64,000 nt of DNA from Taxillus chinensis (Eukaryota; Streptophyta; Magnoliopsida; Santalales; Loranthaceae): contig CM042087.1 of the NCBI GenBank assembly GCA_023512835.1, forward strand, positions 40,862,517 to 40,926,516. Direction: 5' to 3'. Under the pieces are notes generated by a model that worked only from the letters and a program-made list of their open reading frames with translations, had not been told where the DNA came from and did no database searches. The translations under genes and the position numbers were made by a program. Position 1 is the stretch's first letter. Each line of letters begins with the position of its first letter. Below, in pieces: positions 47,131 through 58,290 of this stretch.

Positions 47131-47985
47131 GATTCGGGGTTGGGTCAGTGATTTGCAGCTGTGCTAGGCGCGTGTGCCCCACGATTCCCCAGCCTCCCGC
47201 GACGGTCACCTCCGTCACGTACCAACTGTGTAGTAATACAATACGTCACAATACCTACACCTTACCTAACCTAATGACATTATACGACGGATTATTTATT
47301 TAACGGATTTTTTTATGATCTAATATGTCATTATAATTATATAACAGTTATAATATTATTTTTATTTCATTCTCTTTTAATAAAATAATAATAATGAAGT
47401 AAGGTATTAATGTTATCCTTCAAGTTACTACAAAATGGTACTCGTTTTATCTCAATCTTCTTCGTTTATTATGCTGGCTAATTTGTCTTATGTGCATATT
47501 TATTACTTTACTTGGAAACCTCTTTGCCAGCTTAGAAAAGTTCTATTTTATTATCATACCGCACACGGGCCCATGGCTTCAACCCCCAAAATAGAGAGAG
47601 ATGTTCTACTTCCTCTAGTGACCCCTTTTCATTTTTTTTTTTTAAACTTTTGGGGTCGTATTTATAAATTTATTTAAAATATATATTATTTTACTATAAA
47701 GCTACCAATTTATAAAATTTGGTGGTCATAGTATTCTTAGTACTAATTCATTATCTTGCAATTATTATGTTTATATAATTTGTATATATAGTAATAAGAT
47801 AAAATGTATAAATTATAATGATATTTTTATAAGTATTTTTAAATTTTTAAAAATAAATTTACATAATCTTTAGTACATTTAGGTAAATATATTGATATAT
47901 ATAAAATTAATCAAACATATATTTAGTGTGTAAGTGAGTGCACTTACACATGTATGTGGCCATGCAGACATGCGTATATATTTTC
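47131..47985. other. Intergenic, AT-rich
   Basis: No gene or clear repeat is supported beyond short AT-rich runs. Confidence 0.5.
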
Positions 47986-47989
47986 TAAT

Positions 47990-49598
47990 TTTATAAAATT
48001 TTATATCCTTGAAACACATAACAACTATATCGAGGGAAAAAATCTTACGCAACAAGACTCAATAATAACTTTGCAAGCATTTAACTCTAAAACACAAGGG
48101 AGATGAGATTTTTATTTAGGTTAGACACATGCCTAACATCTTAAAAGCTTCTAACAATATCATACATTATGATTTAAACACTCCCAATACCAATACTCTC
48201 GTATGATGTATTGTTTCCTATAAGAACAATTTCACTTTCAACAAACTTATACATAGAGAACTAGTCCTTATTTGGTCACATTTGATATGAATATCTAGAA
48301 TTGAGTATCCATTCATCGGTAAACTTAGGTTTATCAGTTGTCATCACCAATAATATATCTTCATTTCTATTCTCGGATATATTTGTATTGACCAAATTTG
48401 CCTTTTATTTATCATTTTCATTGCTCTCACCAACCATCTTATTTATATTCTGTAACTTGTATTAATTTACTTTTTTTTAAAAAAAAAAATTATAGAATCT
48501 ATTTTTATTTATCAATTTAGATCTGAATCTATCTTGATTGAAAGTTCCTTAACTATTTTCTACCCCCACAATCAAACCAAAAGCCTTCTAATGTGCTACT
48601 GGTTACTAATTCATTATCAAGCTTTTGCTTACTTAGCAAACTATACTTAATATTCTCAAAACACAACTTATCTTTACTATAGATTATGGTCTCTTTAAAA
48701 TACTTATACCAGGTGGATAATGAAACCAATAGCAATTGGGCTTGATTCTCATCTTATACTTCAACATCAATATTTTTTAGATGATTAATGAATGTAATAA
48801 ACTTACAAATGTGAGCCTTAGTTGACATACCTTTACCCAAACAAAACTTATACAACTATTGCTTCAAAATTAATTGATTCGTTAAGAATTTCGTCAAATA
48901 TAGTTTCCAACTTCATTCACAAATGAATTATTATCTCTACCATACATATCTCCAACATAATATCATTTAAATACATAATCAAATACTTGAGAGAGTCTTA
49001 TAATCAAGTTTTTTCCAAATGTCACCAAATTGAGTTTTGCCTCCAACGTCTTCTCTAAGCCATATTAAACTAGATATCATTCATTCTCAATTTCCATACA
49101 CTAAGCTTCTCAATATCAAACTTTGTTGTAACTTTCTTTAAAGAGTCAATTTCGAAAATTCTAGCTTTGATACCAAAAAAATTGAAAACTCTAACCTCAC
49201 ACTAAATAGTCCTTGTGTGTAGTTCAAAAAAATTAAACTGATAAATTTTAATGCAACCCCTTCATATATTTCTAGCTCAAAATCAAAAGTTACAAAATAA
49301 GCTGCAATAAATACATCCCAAACAGACAAAATAGCCAATAAATCAATAATAAATACTATAAAGATAAATTTCCTCTTTTCCTTGTGGGATCAGAATCTAG
49401 CATGAAAACTGCAAGAGAAATTGCCCACAGAAGTGAGAATAAAACAACAAAAAAATTTAAGTCCAGATTTCTAACAAAGTTATTTTTGGATTTGGATTGG
49501 GTACTAAAACCTAAATCCAACATCAAACTCATGGAATCTTCGGCCTTGAATTTTAACAAAATTGCACAAGTGAAATTTACCTCTTGATGGCATTAACA
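47990..49598 (-). mobile_element. Degenerate, 3'-truncated Ty1/Copia retrotransposon
   Basis: Read on minus: a probable 5' LTR 49598-49183 (starts TGTTAATGCC, ends GTTTTCA), then a primer-binding site TTGGTATCAAAGC (49176-49164), the usual initiator-Met tRNA complement. Next are gag remnants including KLSVWKLRMND and HLKNIDVEV, and an open piece at 48735-48553 (LLVSLSTWYKYFKETIIY, YSLLSKQKLDNEL), which is the Copia gag pattern. Then, with stops, a GAG-pre-integrase segment (near 48310-48070) carrying SYQM..PNKD and DVRHVSNLNKNLISL. Many in-frame stops are present. Integrase, reverse transcriptase and the 3' LTR are missing, so it is dead and truncated near 48 kb. Confidence 0.8.
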
Positions 49599-50606
49599 AC
49601 CGTTTTCTAATTATTTTTTTAAAATTTAAAGATCTAAACTAATTTTTATTTTCATATACGTATATAATAAAATAAATTTTCAATCACTTTTTATATTATT
49701 AAAATAATATTTTATATTAATATTTTTATAATTCAAAGTACAAGTAAAAATATATGAAAAACTCAAAAGAGAGATGAAAATAATAATAATTTAATAATTA
49801 TATAAAAATAATAATGTCTCTTAATACACTTTAAATACTAAACAAATGAAAAAAATTAAATATAAAATTTTTATTATACGAGTAATTTCATGACTTTTTT
49901 TCTAAATAAAGAAAAATAGTTCTATTGAAAATTTGTAACCATTATTCTTACTACCTTTTGATTTGTGTTAAATAAATAATTTTATTTGAAATAATAATAA
50001 CTTGCCTTTGGTACAGTATAAATTTATATGAAACCAAAAAGCAATAAGCAATAACTTCATGATTTAATAAGCAAGTTGAGCTACTAATGACAAGATCATG
50101 ACAAAGCCCTTAAGTATTGGATCAGATAGAACTAGAAGGCATAAATAAAAACATACTACGCACAAAAGCACCATCAACTCAAAGCAATTGGGAAGTTTTA
50201 TAAAGAACTTCATAAAGCAAAAAAAAAAAAAAAAAAAAAACGCCAATGAAACCCGACACAATGGACTGCCATACCCCATACAAATGGGGTCCAAACACCT
50301 CCCACCCATGTATCTCTTAGCTTCTGCATTAAAAAAGCCAAGGCAATGTGGTTTGAGTGAGCTGCAAAGGGCACTAATAACAATACCATATTAAAAACTC
50401 CTCAAATGGGCAGATATATTAGATTCCAAACAAAATAAGAACTTTTAGTGAATCAAATGTATAGATTTGTCGCCAACCTAAGGTTAGCCTATTGCACAAT
50501 CTAAACTCAGCGGTTTGATAATGGGATACATAAAGCAGAGTACGATTGCTACAAACTTTCCCTTAAATGACATATCATGGTCCTTTAATGAGCAATTTCA
50601 GCATGC
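49599..50606. other. Intergenic and FLK copy-1 3' flank
   Basis: AT-rich to about 50050, with a 20-base A run near 50220. From about 50370 the text becomes similar to 61013 onward, which marks the left breakpoint of the tandem FLK duplication and includes the 3' UTR. Confidence 0.55.
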
Positions 50607-53600
50607 TTAATAGCCATAGTTTGACCCATAGACAGAGCCATAGCCCCCGCCATGGCCAGGAGGCCCTGTGTTCGATTGGGGTGATGTGTACACAGAGCCA
50701 TGAGCAGCATAAGAATTATAACCTTGGTCTGTAGGCCCGCCTGTCTGGGTCTGTGTTGATGCTGCAGCTTCAGCCATGAAATTCTGCATTCCAAAAGATA
50801 ATTTTGAGAGAATAAAATACACGCATTTTCAACATGGAGATTGAAAGATCAGCTCATGTAGAAAATGTCTTTGATTCCAACTATCCACAGGTCCATAACT
50901 ACCCACAACAAAGACTTGACAGAATAACAAAAGCAGGGAAGAATAACTTTGTTTGGACAAACACATTACATAAAAAACGACCTTCTAAACAAATGAACTT
51001 CAAGCATGCAAACGCAGCAGAAAATAATTTAGTTTAGTTCACCCGGACAAAACAAACACCAGATCAAAAACAACCTTCTAAACAAAGCAACTATAAGTAA
51101 ACAAATGAGGGAACTTGGTGGTCAGGACACCATTTTTACCGCACTTTCCACAAGGCTACAACTACTGGGTATCTTCTACGGGTTTGAGGTGAGTGAACTG
51201 TGCTTGAGGAAGAGCTTTTGAATGGCAGCGATACTTTGGTTAATTGATCTAATGTTCTTGACTTCTTGGTGAATTGCAATGCTTTTTTTCCCTAAGCAAT
51301 TCCATGGCTATCATCGTATTAGAGAAGGGCTTCCTAAAATTTCAGCTTAGGACCAACAGTCTCGCTTTGGGAATGGGGCTTGGAAAACCAGAATTCTGGG
51401 GCTAGTGCTGACTGGATAACCACAAAGAAGTATTGAGTCATTAATGTGCTAAATTTCGTCCTTTTTTGATATATCCCCAGTTTTGATAAATTGCAGAACG
51501 TGCCTGGAACAGCGGGCTATGCCCCTACAGGCTACAGGAGGTCAATTTACAACATACTATGTACCCTTTTTGTTCTTTTTTTAAGAATCAAACACCAATT
51601 ACATGGATCATAAGGTGAGCGATTAAAAAAACATGCTTGGCAGATGTCATCAAGTCACAGAGTATTTCTGTAGAAACTCAAAATGCGTACTTCATGATAC
51701 AAACTGACGAAAGACAATATATAGAAAGCAAAAATCAAACAATTAATTCTTCAAGACATTTGCTTGAGAAGCAAAGGTGAGAATAAAATGCCTGTATTAA
51801 TTGTTGGGCTGATTGGACTTGAGAAGCAGTCCCATTGATCTCTACTGTCATTTCCGTTGGAATACCCCTTGTTTCCTGTATGGTAACTGATGCCCCACTT
51901 GCACGTCGAATGTAACTTATACTTGTCCCACCTGCCCCAATAACAGCATCAGCATAGGAGAGTGGAATTTGCATTTGCTGTGTGATCTACAAAAAAAATA
52001 TTAAACACGGTCACTTAAACTTCCAAACAACTAATTGCATGGTTAGCCACAGAAAAGTTTCCACTATAGCTTATAAAATAATAAAAATATATCATGATCC
52101 ACGTGATCATATACCATTTGTTACCCAGGACCAGAAATCCTTGGTTTCTAATTGAATATATTATAGATACATCATACATAGACACCTTCTAAAAGTAAAA
52201 TTCAAAAATTTAGGCTATATTTGATAAGCCTTGATTATTTTTCAAAACACAATTATTTTTAAAAAGCTCAAATGAATTTTCACCACTCACAAATACTTTA
52301 AATTCATCGGATCCACTATTTTCAAAAATAATACCATCGTACTAAACGGATCCTTAGTTTTCCAATTTTCACTGGGGCCTTGTTTTGATTGATTGGAATG
52401 GAAGCAAAATTTAAGCTTCCCTCCATTCACCCCCAACTGAAAGCTCCTTTGATATGTCAAAAAAAATTGGTTCAAATCATTCATCCCCAGCTTCGATAGC
52501 CTTTAACTTTTTATAGTGTCATCTTTCAAAGGCGAAGCTAGTGACTGGAGTGAAGTCATAATAAGGTAGCCATATTGGAAGGTGTGGCTAGAGGAGAGCT
52601 AATGTTTGTTGAGTATTTTGGTTTGACACTGTTTCACACCCAAAAAAAACGAGCTACATCTGAGTAACACTTGAGAATGAAAGTCTAATAAAGGGACACC
52701 GGCTAAACCACTCATTTCTTTGACCGAGACAGTTAACCCTTACCGTCATATCAAGAATATAGCGTAGTAAGAAATCATACCTGTATCCATGCACGAAGAT
52801 CTTTGAAAGAGGAAAATTACTTTTAATATTCCATATCAAGAAAAAAATGAAATAGTTGCCGAATAAATTAATAGACAATTCTTTTGTTTTACTTGTCATT
52901 AGTTTTTTTCTCTCTTAATATCTAAGATGTATGGATAAATTTCACCTTTTCTTTTCCAAAATATTTTATTCAAACACAGCTTAAATATACTACTGTTCAA
53001 AAAATAAAAAATTATGAAAATGGAAAATAACCTGTGTAATCATTGATGGTGCTGGCTGTGCATTTGATGATGAATGAAGACCTGCTGGAGGTTCCCTCCC
53101 ATAGGCAGATATGCCCTGATGATGCTGGTTGTCTATAGGAGGAAAGTCCGCAGGTTGATAATAATTGTCCTGTTGCCGTGTAGGAGGCATATACTGAGAG
53201 TTGGGTCCAAAACCTGGACCTCCACCACCAGGAGGAGGGAAACCTTGAGGTGGGCCCCAGCTTTGGTGGGAAGGCATGTGGTCCATCTGAGGATTTGGTG
53301 CTTGCATCTGCCAATGACATTTAAACATTTCAATATAAATTCACACTAACTTATTTAGAAGTCCAAGCTAATGAAGACTCCAAACTTACTTGCATTTCAA
53401 ACAATGGAATTACACTACGGTCCACCAAAAACTTCTTGAGGTGAGATGCAATTAACTCCACTGCTATGTGTACTCCAGCAGGCTCTCCTACCACTTCAAC
53501 CACCCTATCATCTTGCAGGGCAAAAACTGGTAGGTCCTCTGCAGTTTTTTTTTTTTTTTGGAAAAAGACAGTAAATGTCAAACAAACATTAACTTTGCCA

Positions 53601-56600
53601 TAATGAAGTAAATTATAATACTGCACAAGTATGCAAAAGTTCGAGAAGCTGATTCCATTATCAAGGCTCTGTGGGAAATGTATTTCTAGGAAACTAAATA
53701 CGGTAAAAACTGGACACCAATTCATATAATAAGGACTTATTAGAATGAGCATAAAATGTCCAAATGGAGATAAACACATGGGTGTGTACAGTTATACAAA
53801 GAAATTTAAACTTATCTCTATCATATCATAAGGTTGCATTTGGTGTGATGCCAAGTGCCTTCATCCTTGAGCGGTAGGTCTTGGGTTCAAGACTTCTAAG
53901 AGTAAGACTTAATAACATATACCTCCCACAGACCTCTATAAAGGAATCTTATGCACTAGGTACGACCTTTCATCTCTATCATTTCATAAAAATAATTTAT
54001 TAATGTTAAATTGCCTCAGACCGTCTATAAAGGAATCTTATGCACTAACCTTTCATCTCTATCATATCATAAAAAAAATATTAATGCTAAATTGACAAAA
54101 TTACTAATATTTATTTCAAATAACCAACAAGAACAACTAGAAGTCAAGATCTAGAGTGAGGTTTCCCAGAAAACTGTATCCTTGAAATATTGTAGGCATT
54201 GTTATGTTGCTTATTGTGCTGGGATTTTACACCAAATGAAAAAACCCAACCAAATAGATTAATATGAATCCACGTAAGACCAGATATTTAGAACATATAG
54301 CAGAAAAATATGTCATGGGAAATGAAGACAACCTGCTCCAAGAACTCTAACAATACAATTAGATGTCTCTTGAATATTTTTCACTGTCCCTCCTTGTTTC
54401 CCAATTAAATTTCCTGCCTGTGAAGCTGCCACAAGCAGCCTTGTTGAAACCTTGGTTCCTGGTGCAGCCTGAGAAGAATCGCCCTCCAAGCCGTCAACAA
54501 TGCGTTTGTGAACCCTAAGAAGGCCATCAACAGCAGGAGGAAGAGATGAATCAGGCTCCTCCTTGGCAGATACCATTACCTATTCAAGACAAGCAAGTAG
54601 AAAAATTAATTAGAATAAATGGTGAAATGTTCTACCTCATGACCATTATGCACACTTGAATTCAAATAATAATAATGTTTTGCAACATTGCCAAGCTATG
54701 GATGAGTATTTCACTGTATTTTTACCCCTATTAAAAAAATCATAACTAATAGACGGCACAAAACAAAAGTGTAAAAGAGGCAAAACAAAGCAAAAAAAAT
54801 ATGCCTTATTCAATTGATCATTCCATCTATAACCTAATTTTTATTTTTAAAGAAATAGTCAAAAACTTCTTATTTTCTAGGAATCGAGTAACCCAGCAGA
54901 CCTGATGCAAGACATACATGAAACAATAGGTCAACATAGGACCAGGGTTTGATGTTCGTCAAAAGTTTACCCAATACAGAAAGAATCTCTGTGAAAGCTG
55001 TAATAATCAAAACAAGTAGCGAGAATTCTCAGCATAAAAAAATTAGGGTTTATGGAACACTCCATTGATTTTAAATTTGAAGGATAAAGATAAAGAGTAA
55101 ATTTCATAAACCCAGACTAGGAGACCAACTGAAATTGAAGCCTGAATTTTGACTAAACGCCTTCTATTCACAAGCAAAGTATACAATGAGATACACACAA
55201 GCTCCATCCATTTGATTAATGAGAGATTAGCTTATAATTAAAACCTGAATTTTGACTAAAAGCCACTTCTATATGACCAAAATTAAGCAAACAATCAGAA
55301 AAACATAAAATCCTAACAAATAAAAGATATATATATATAATAACAAGTTATCTGTAAAACTTTACATTATAGATTTGCCCTATTTTATAAACAAAAAAGT
55401 TTGAAAAAAAAACAATAACTGTATTTAATATTCATCTTTCATAACACTTTTATACACTATATTACCCAGCAAAGCTTATGTAGTTGCCTTATGTGAGATA
55501 TTATTTTTAAGCTAATTAGAATATTTCTGAAAGGGATATACGACTCTAGATAGTCAATCCTTGCACCAAAGTGCCTGCTCTCAAAATTCAAAAATAGTTC
55601 TGCCTCAGATTTAATTCACTTCCTTATATTTTTACATTATCAAAGTTCCCAGTATCATGTTAGTGTGATTTGTAGCAGCAAGGTTTGGTTATGTACTTTA
55701 AACTAAGCAACAAGACATCAAATACCCCAAAATTCTGGAATTACCAGAGAGAAACGCAGGGCTTCTTCATTCGGGTGTTAAGATGCGCCTGTGTTTTTCT
55801 GATCAACTTTTCAGCACTTGCAATGCTCAATGCTGACCACAGCATTCTGGATCCTTAATTCTTCAAATTTGGAAACATATTGATGATTGAAATTGTTGCT
55901 TATAACCTGCACATATTTTTTTTGTCACTTCAATAAAGAACTGTATTCATATTTTATAGATTGTTAATCTTAATGCTGCTTTTTTTGTCCTCTTAAATTA
56001 AACCATTTGAATATGTTGTTTTTGTTCTTGACTTGTGATCACTTCTAGGCTTCAATTTCTCTGTTGGGCAGAAATACACAATGTAAACCATATGTGCTAT
56101 GCATATACTTTGTGTGTAAATATTATTTATTATGGAATTTAAATGGAAACCATTTTAATAATGGTCTATGGATTTGATGACTGACAAGTTATAGATCAAT
56201 ATCACAATGCTTTCTTTTGTTATTTATCCTAGTAAATCTAATATGTAAATACATTGATTAAATGTTTAGTTTCCCCATTTCAATGGTTTTAATTATTACA
56301 CGGGCTTAATGTAGATTAAATTGCCAAAGTCAAGAAAAAAAAACATATCACTGATTTTGCACCCCATATAGGGTGCCACTCGCATTAACGATTGAGAACT
56401 TGTCCTTGCACTTTAATAAACCTCATTAAACACGGTCAGCTTATTATTTCTACAAGGCTATACCACTGACGCACTATAGTACTGGCAAATCATAAGATCC
56501 TTAGTGAGCTCAATTGACAGGCCTCTGAAAATTCCTCACAGTTAGTAACACAGTATAGCACATTTCACATGTTTAGCATCTTCAAAGCCGGTTAGATGGC

Positions 56601-57109
56601 CCAGGGAGAGGAAAACAAAAAAGAAGATGACAGAGATTGTACAGTATAAATTTAAAGATACCAAGCAGCGTATTCAACCATCAGCAAAATGTAAACTAAT
56701 CACACAACAGCAGTACAGTAGCAGGTAAAGTAAAACTAGATATTATTAATGACATAATACCATGTCAACCATTTATCGAGCTTCTAATAGAATAAGATGA
56801 ACCAGGAAAAGTGTAGGAAAAACTTACTGCTCTTTCTGATGTGCCAGGAGGACCATCAAGAATCTTGATGCGAGCTCTAGTTTCCTCCACTATTTTCTTA
56901 ATGAATTCACCTTTACGTCCAATGATACTGCCAACCTTTTGAGCAGGAACCAGCATGCGGAAAACACTCTCTCCAGGCCATCCAGGCCACCGTTTTTCAA
57001 CATCTGGAGCTGTTATATCATTCTCATGCTCCTGTTTTACTTCGGCATTTGAATTTTCAGGCAATTGATCCAAGTCATGCTCAACAATACTTTGATCAGC
57101 TTCAGCCAT
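50607..57109 (-). CDS. FLK: FLK-type triple-KH RNA-binding protein, copy 1 (complete)
   Basis: Orthologue of Arabidopsis FLOWERING LOCUS KH DOMAIN, a nuclear RNA-binding protein that promotes flowering by lowering FLC expression. Six exons: 57109-56828, 54579-54333, 53538-53390, 53307-53032, 51977-51792 and 50783-50607, in consistent phase, 438 residues. It starts [19 protein letters not shown] and carries the signature [18 protein letters not shown]1 has its GxxG loop GRKG at 64-67. KH2 has GKQG at 154-157 and continues through [19 protein letters not shown] Pro/Gly-rich linker (about 227-318) precedes KH3, whose loop is the altered GAGG at 332-335 (after LSYADAVI), and a GY-rich tail ends [10 protein letters not shown]. 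The last intron begins with GC, not GT (CAG|GCATTT at 51792/51791). A MITE sits in intron 4 and a SINE in intron 2. A tandem copy lies upstream at 61258. Confidence 0.95.
52213..52353. mobile_element. MITE, 141 bp, with TTA target-site duplication and empty site in the paralogue
   Basis: FLK copy 1 intron 4 reads AATTTA, the insert, then TTAGTTTTCC, whereas copy 2 reads AAATTTAGTTTTCC straight through (62939-62952). The insert is flanked by TTA (52210-52212 and 52354-52356). Its ends, GGCTATATTTGATAAG and the reverse complement of the right end GGATCCGTTTAGTACG, share 9 of 16 bases. A 3-bp TTA duplication and a GG..GTTTG-type terminus fit the PIF/Harbinger (Tourist-like) class. Confidence 0.8.
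53832..54054 (+). mobile_element. SINE in FLK intron 2, 18-bp target-site duplication
   Basis: ATCTCTATCATATCATAA occurs at 53814-53831 and again at 54055-54072. The insert carries Pol III-promoter-like blocks: a TTGAGCGGTAGG stretch (near 53868) and a box-B-like GGGTTCAAGAC (53883-53893). An internal tandem duplication repeats the tail (TATAAAGGAATCTTATGCACTA near 53937 and 54026) together with a variant of the target sequence (53970-53989). It lies opposite to the FLK transcript. Confidence 0.7.
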
Positions 57110-58290
57110 GTGTTGTAAGTGGTGAGCTAGAAAACACAAAACAATCCAAAAGGCAGTGATCACCACTTCCTCCAAGGAGATTACAGATCAACATACAAAA
57201 ATAATTTAAATTCCACATCCAATAATAGTTTACTATTTATTTCCAAAACCAATAATCGACCAAATTAAACTATACTAAAACACACGCACATGAAAATAAA
57301 CTGAAAACCCATTTCAGATCATGGTAAGCCAATCGATGTAGCCAAAAAGGTCATGTCATACACACCCTGATCAGCAACTGACCTTGTTTATATATATATA
57401 TATATATAAACAGAAGCTTTCAAGCACAGGTATTTCAAACGGAAAAAAAAAAACTTGCTTTCTTTCTCTATCAATTTTCAAATATCTAACAAGTTCCTAA
57501 CAACAATAGAAAACCACTTGACCAGTCTCCAACTCCAAAAATGAGCATTGTTTATTGAAAAAGATGATAAGAAAATAAATATTGTGGATGGAAGATGATG
57601 AACTAAAAGTAGGGCACGGCACGCACGTTCTGGAATGGCAACATTAAAAAAAAAAAAAAAAAACTGACACGATATAAAACACTATTGCTGAGTGGGAGAA
57701 ATTCTTAGTGGAATCAATTGGTCCCCCTGATAATTGATAAAGCAGTCTTATCTGGTATTTAGAATGTAGTTTATCGATAACAGGAAAATCGTCAGAATAG
57801 CACTCAATTCCAGAATACACCCTAGAATGTTCTTATATGCCCTAATTGAAAAATCTACATCCTGTTTAATTCAATGTGCTTCGGTGCTCCAGAAAATAAC
57901 TAGGGCAACAACAACAGTAACACAGCTCCAAAGATGACTTCTCTAGGGTTATGGCCCTTGGTGGTTTTCAGATGCTGTACGGCGTACAGTTTGTATACCA
58001 GAAGGGCTGTGATAAGATAATGAAATGAGCTAAGGAGATTGAGGACTCAATAGACGGCAGACCCAACACAAAACCTAGGTAAATATGAACGTGAGATACT
58101 AATAGAAGGTCGGTGACTGATTAGAGGTATTACAAGCAGAACAGCAATGGCGAGTCCCGGAGCAGCAACTTTCTGAGTTTTAGGATCCTAGGTTTAGCGA
58201 GTGTTGTACGTGTGAGAGCGGTGTGTTTGTGTACCTGATGATGGTAGGCGCCGTCGCGGCTTGGGGCTTCGGAGGCAGGATGGCGTAAAA
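57110..58290 (-). promoter_or_regulatory. FLK copy 1 leader, leader intron and promoter
   Basis: An acceptor (TTTTCTAG) lies about 18 bases before the start codon, and a donor (CATCAG then GTACAC, exon end 58235) would define a leader intron of about 1.1 kb. The first exon is then about 58290-58235. The intron contains a (TA)n array (57389-57409) and an A run near 57646. Splice use is inferred. Confidence 0.5.

Noticed and set aside
52287..52899. Frames in FLK introns 3-4
   Set aside because: Not conserved between the two FLK copies, which share exons but not these frames.
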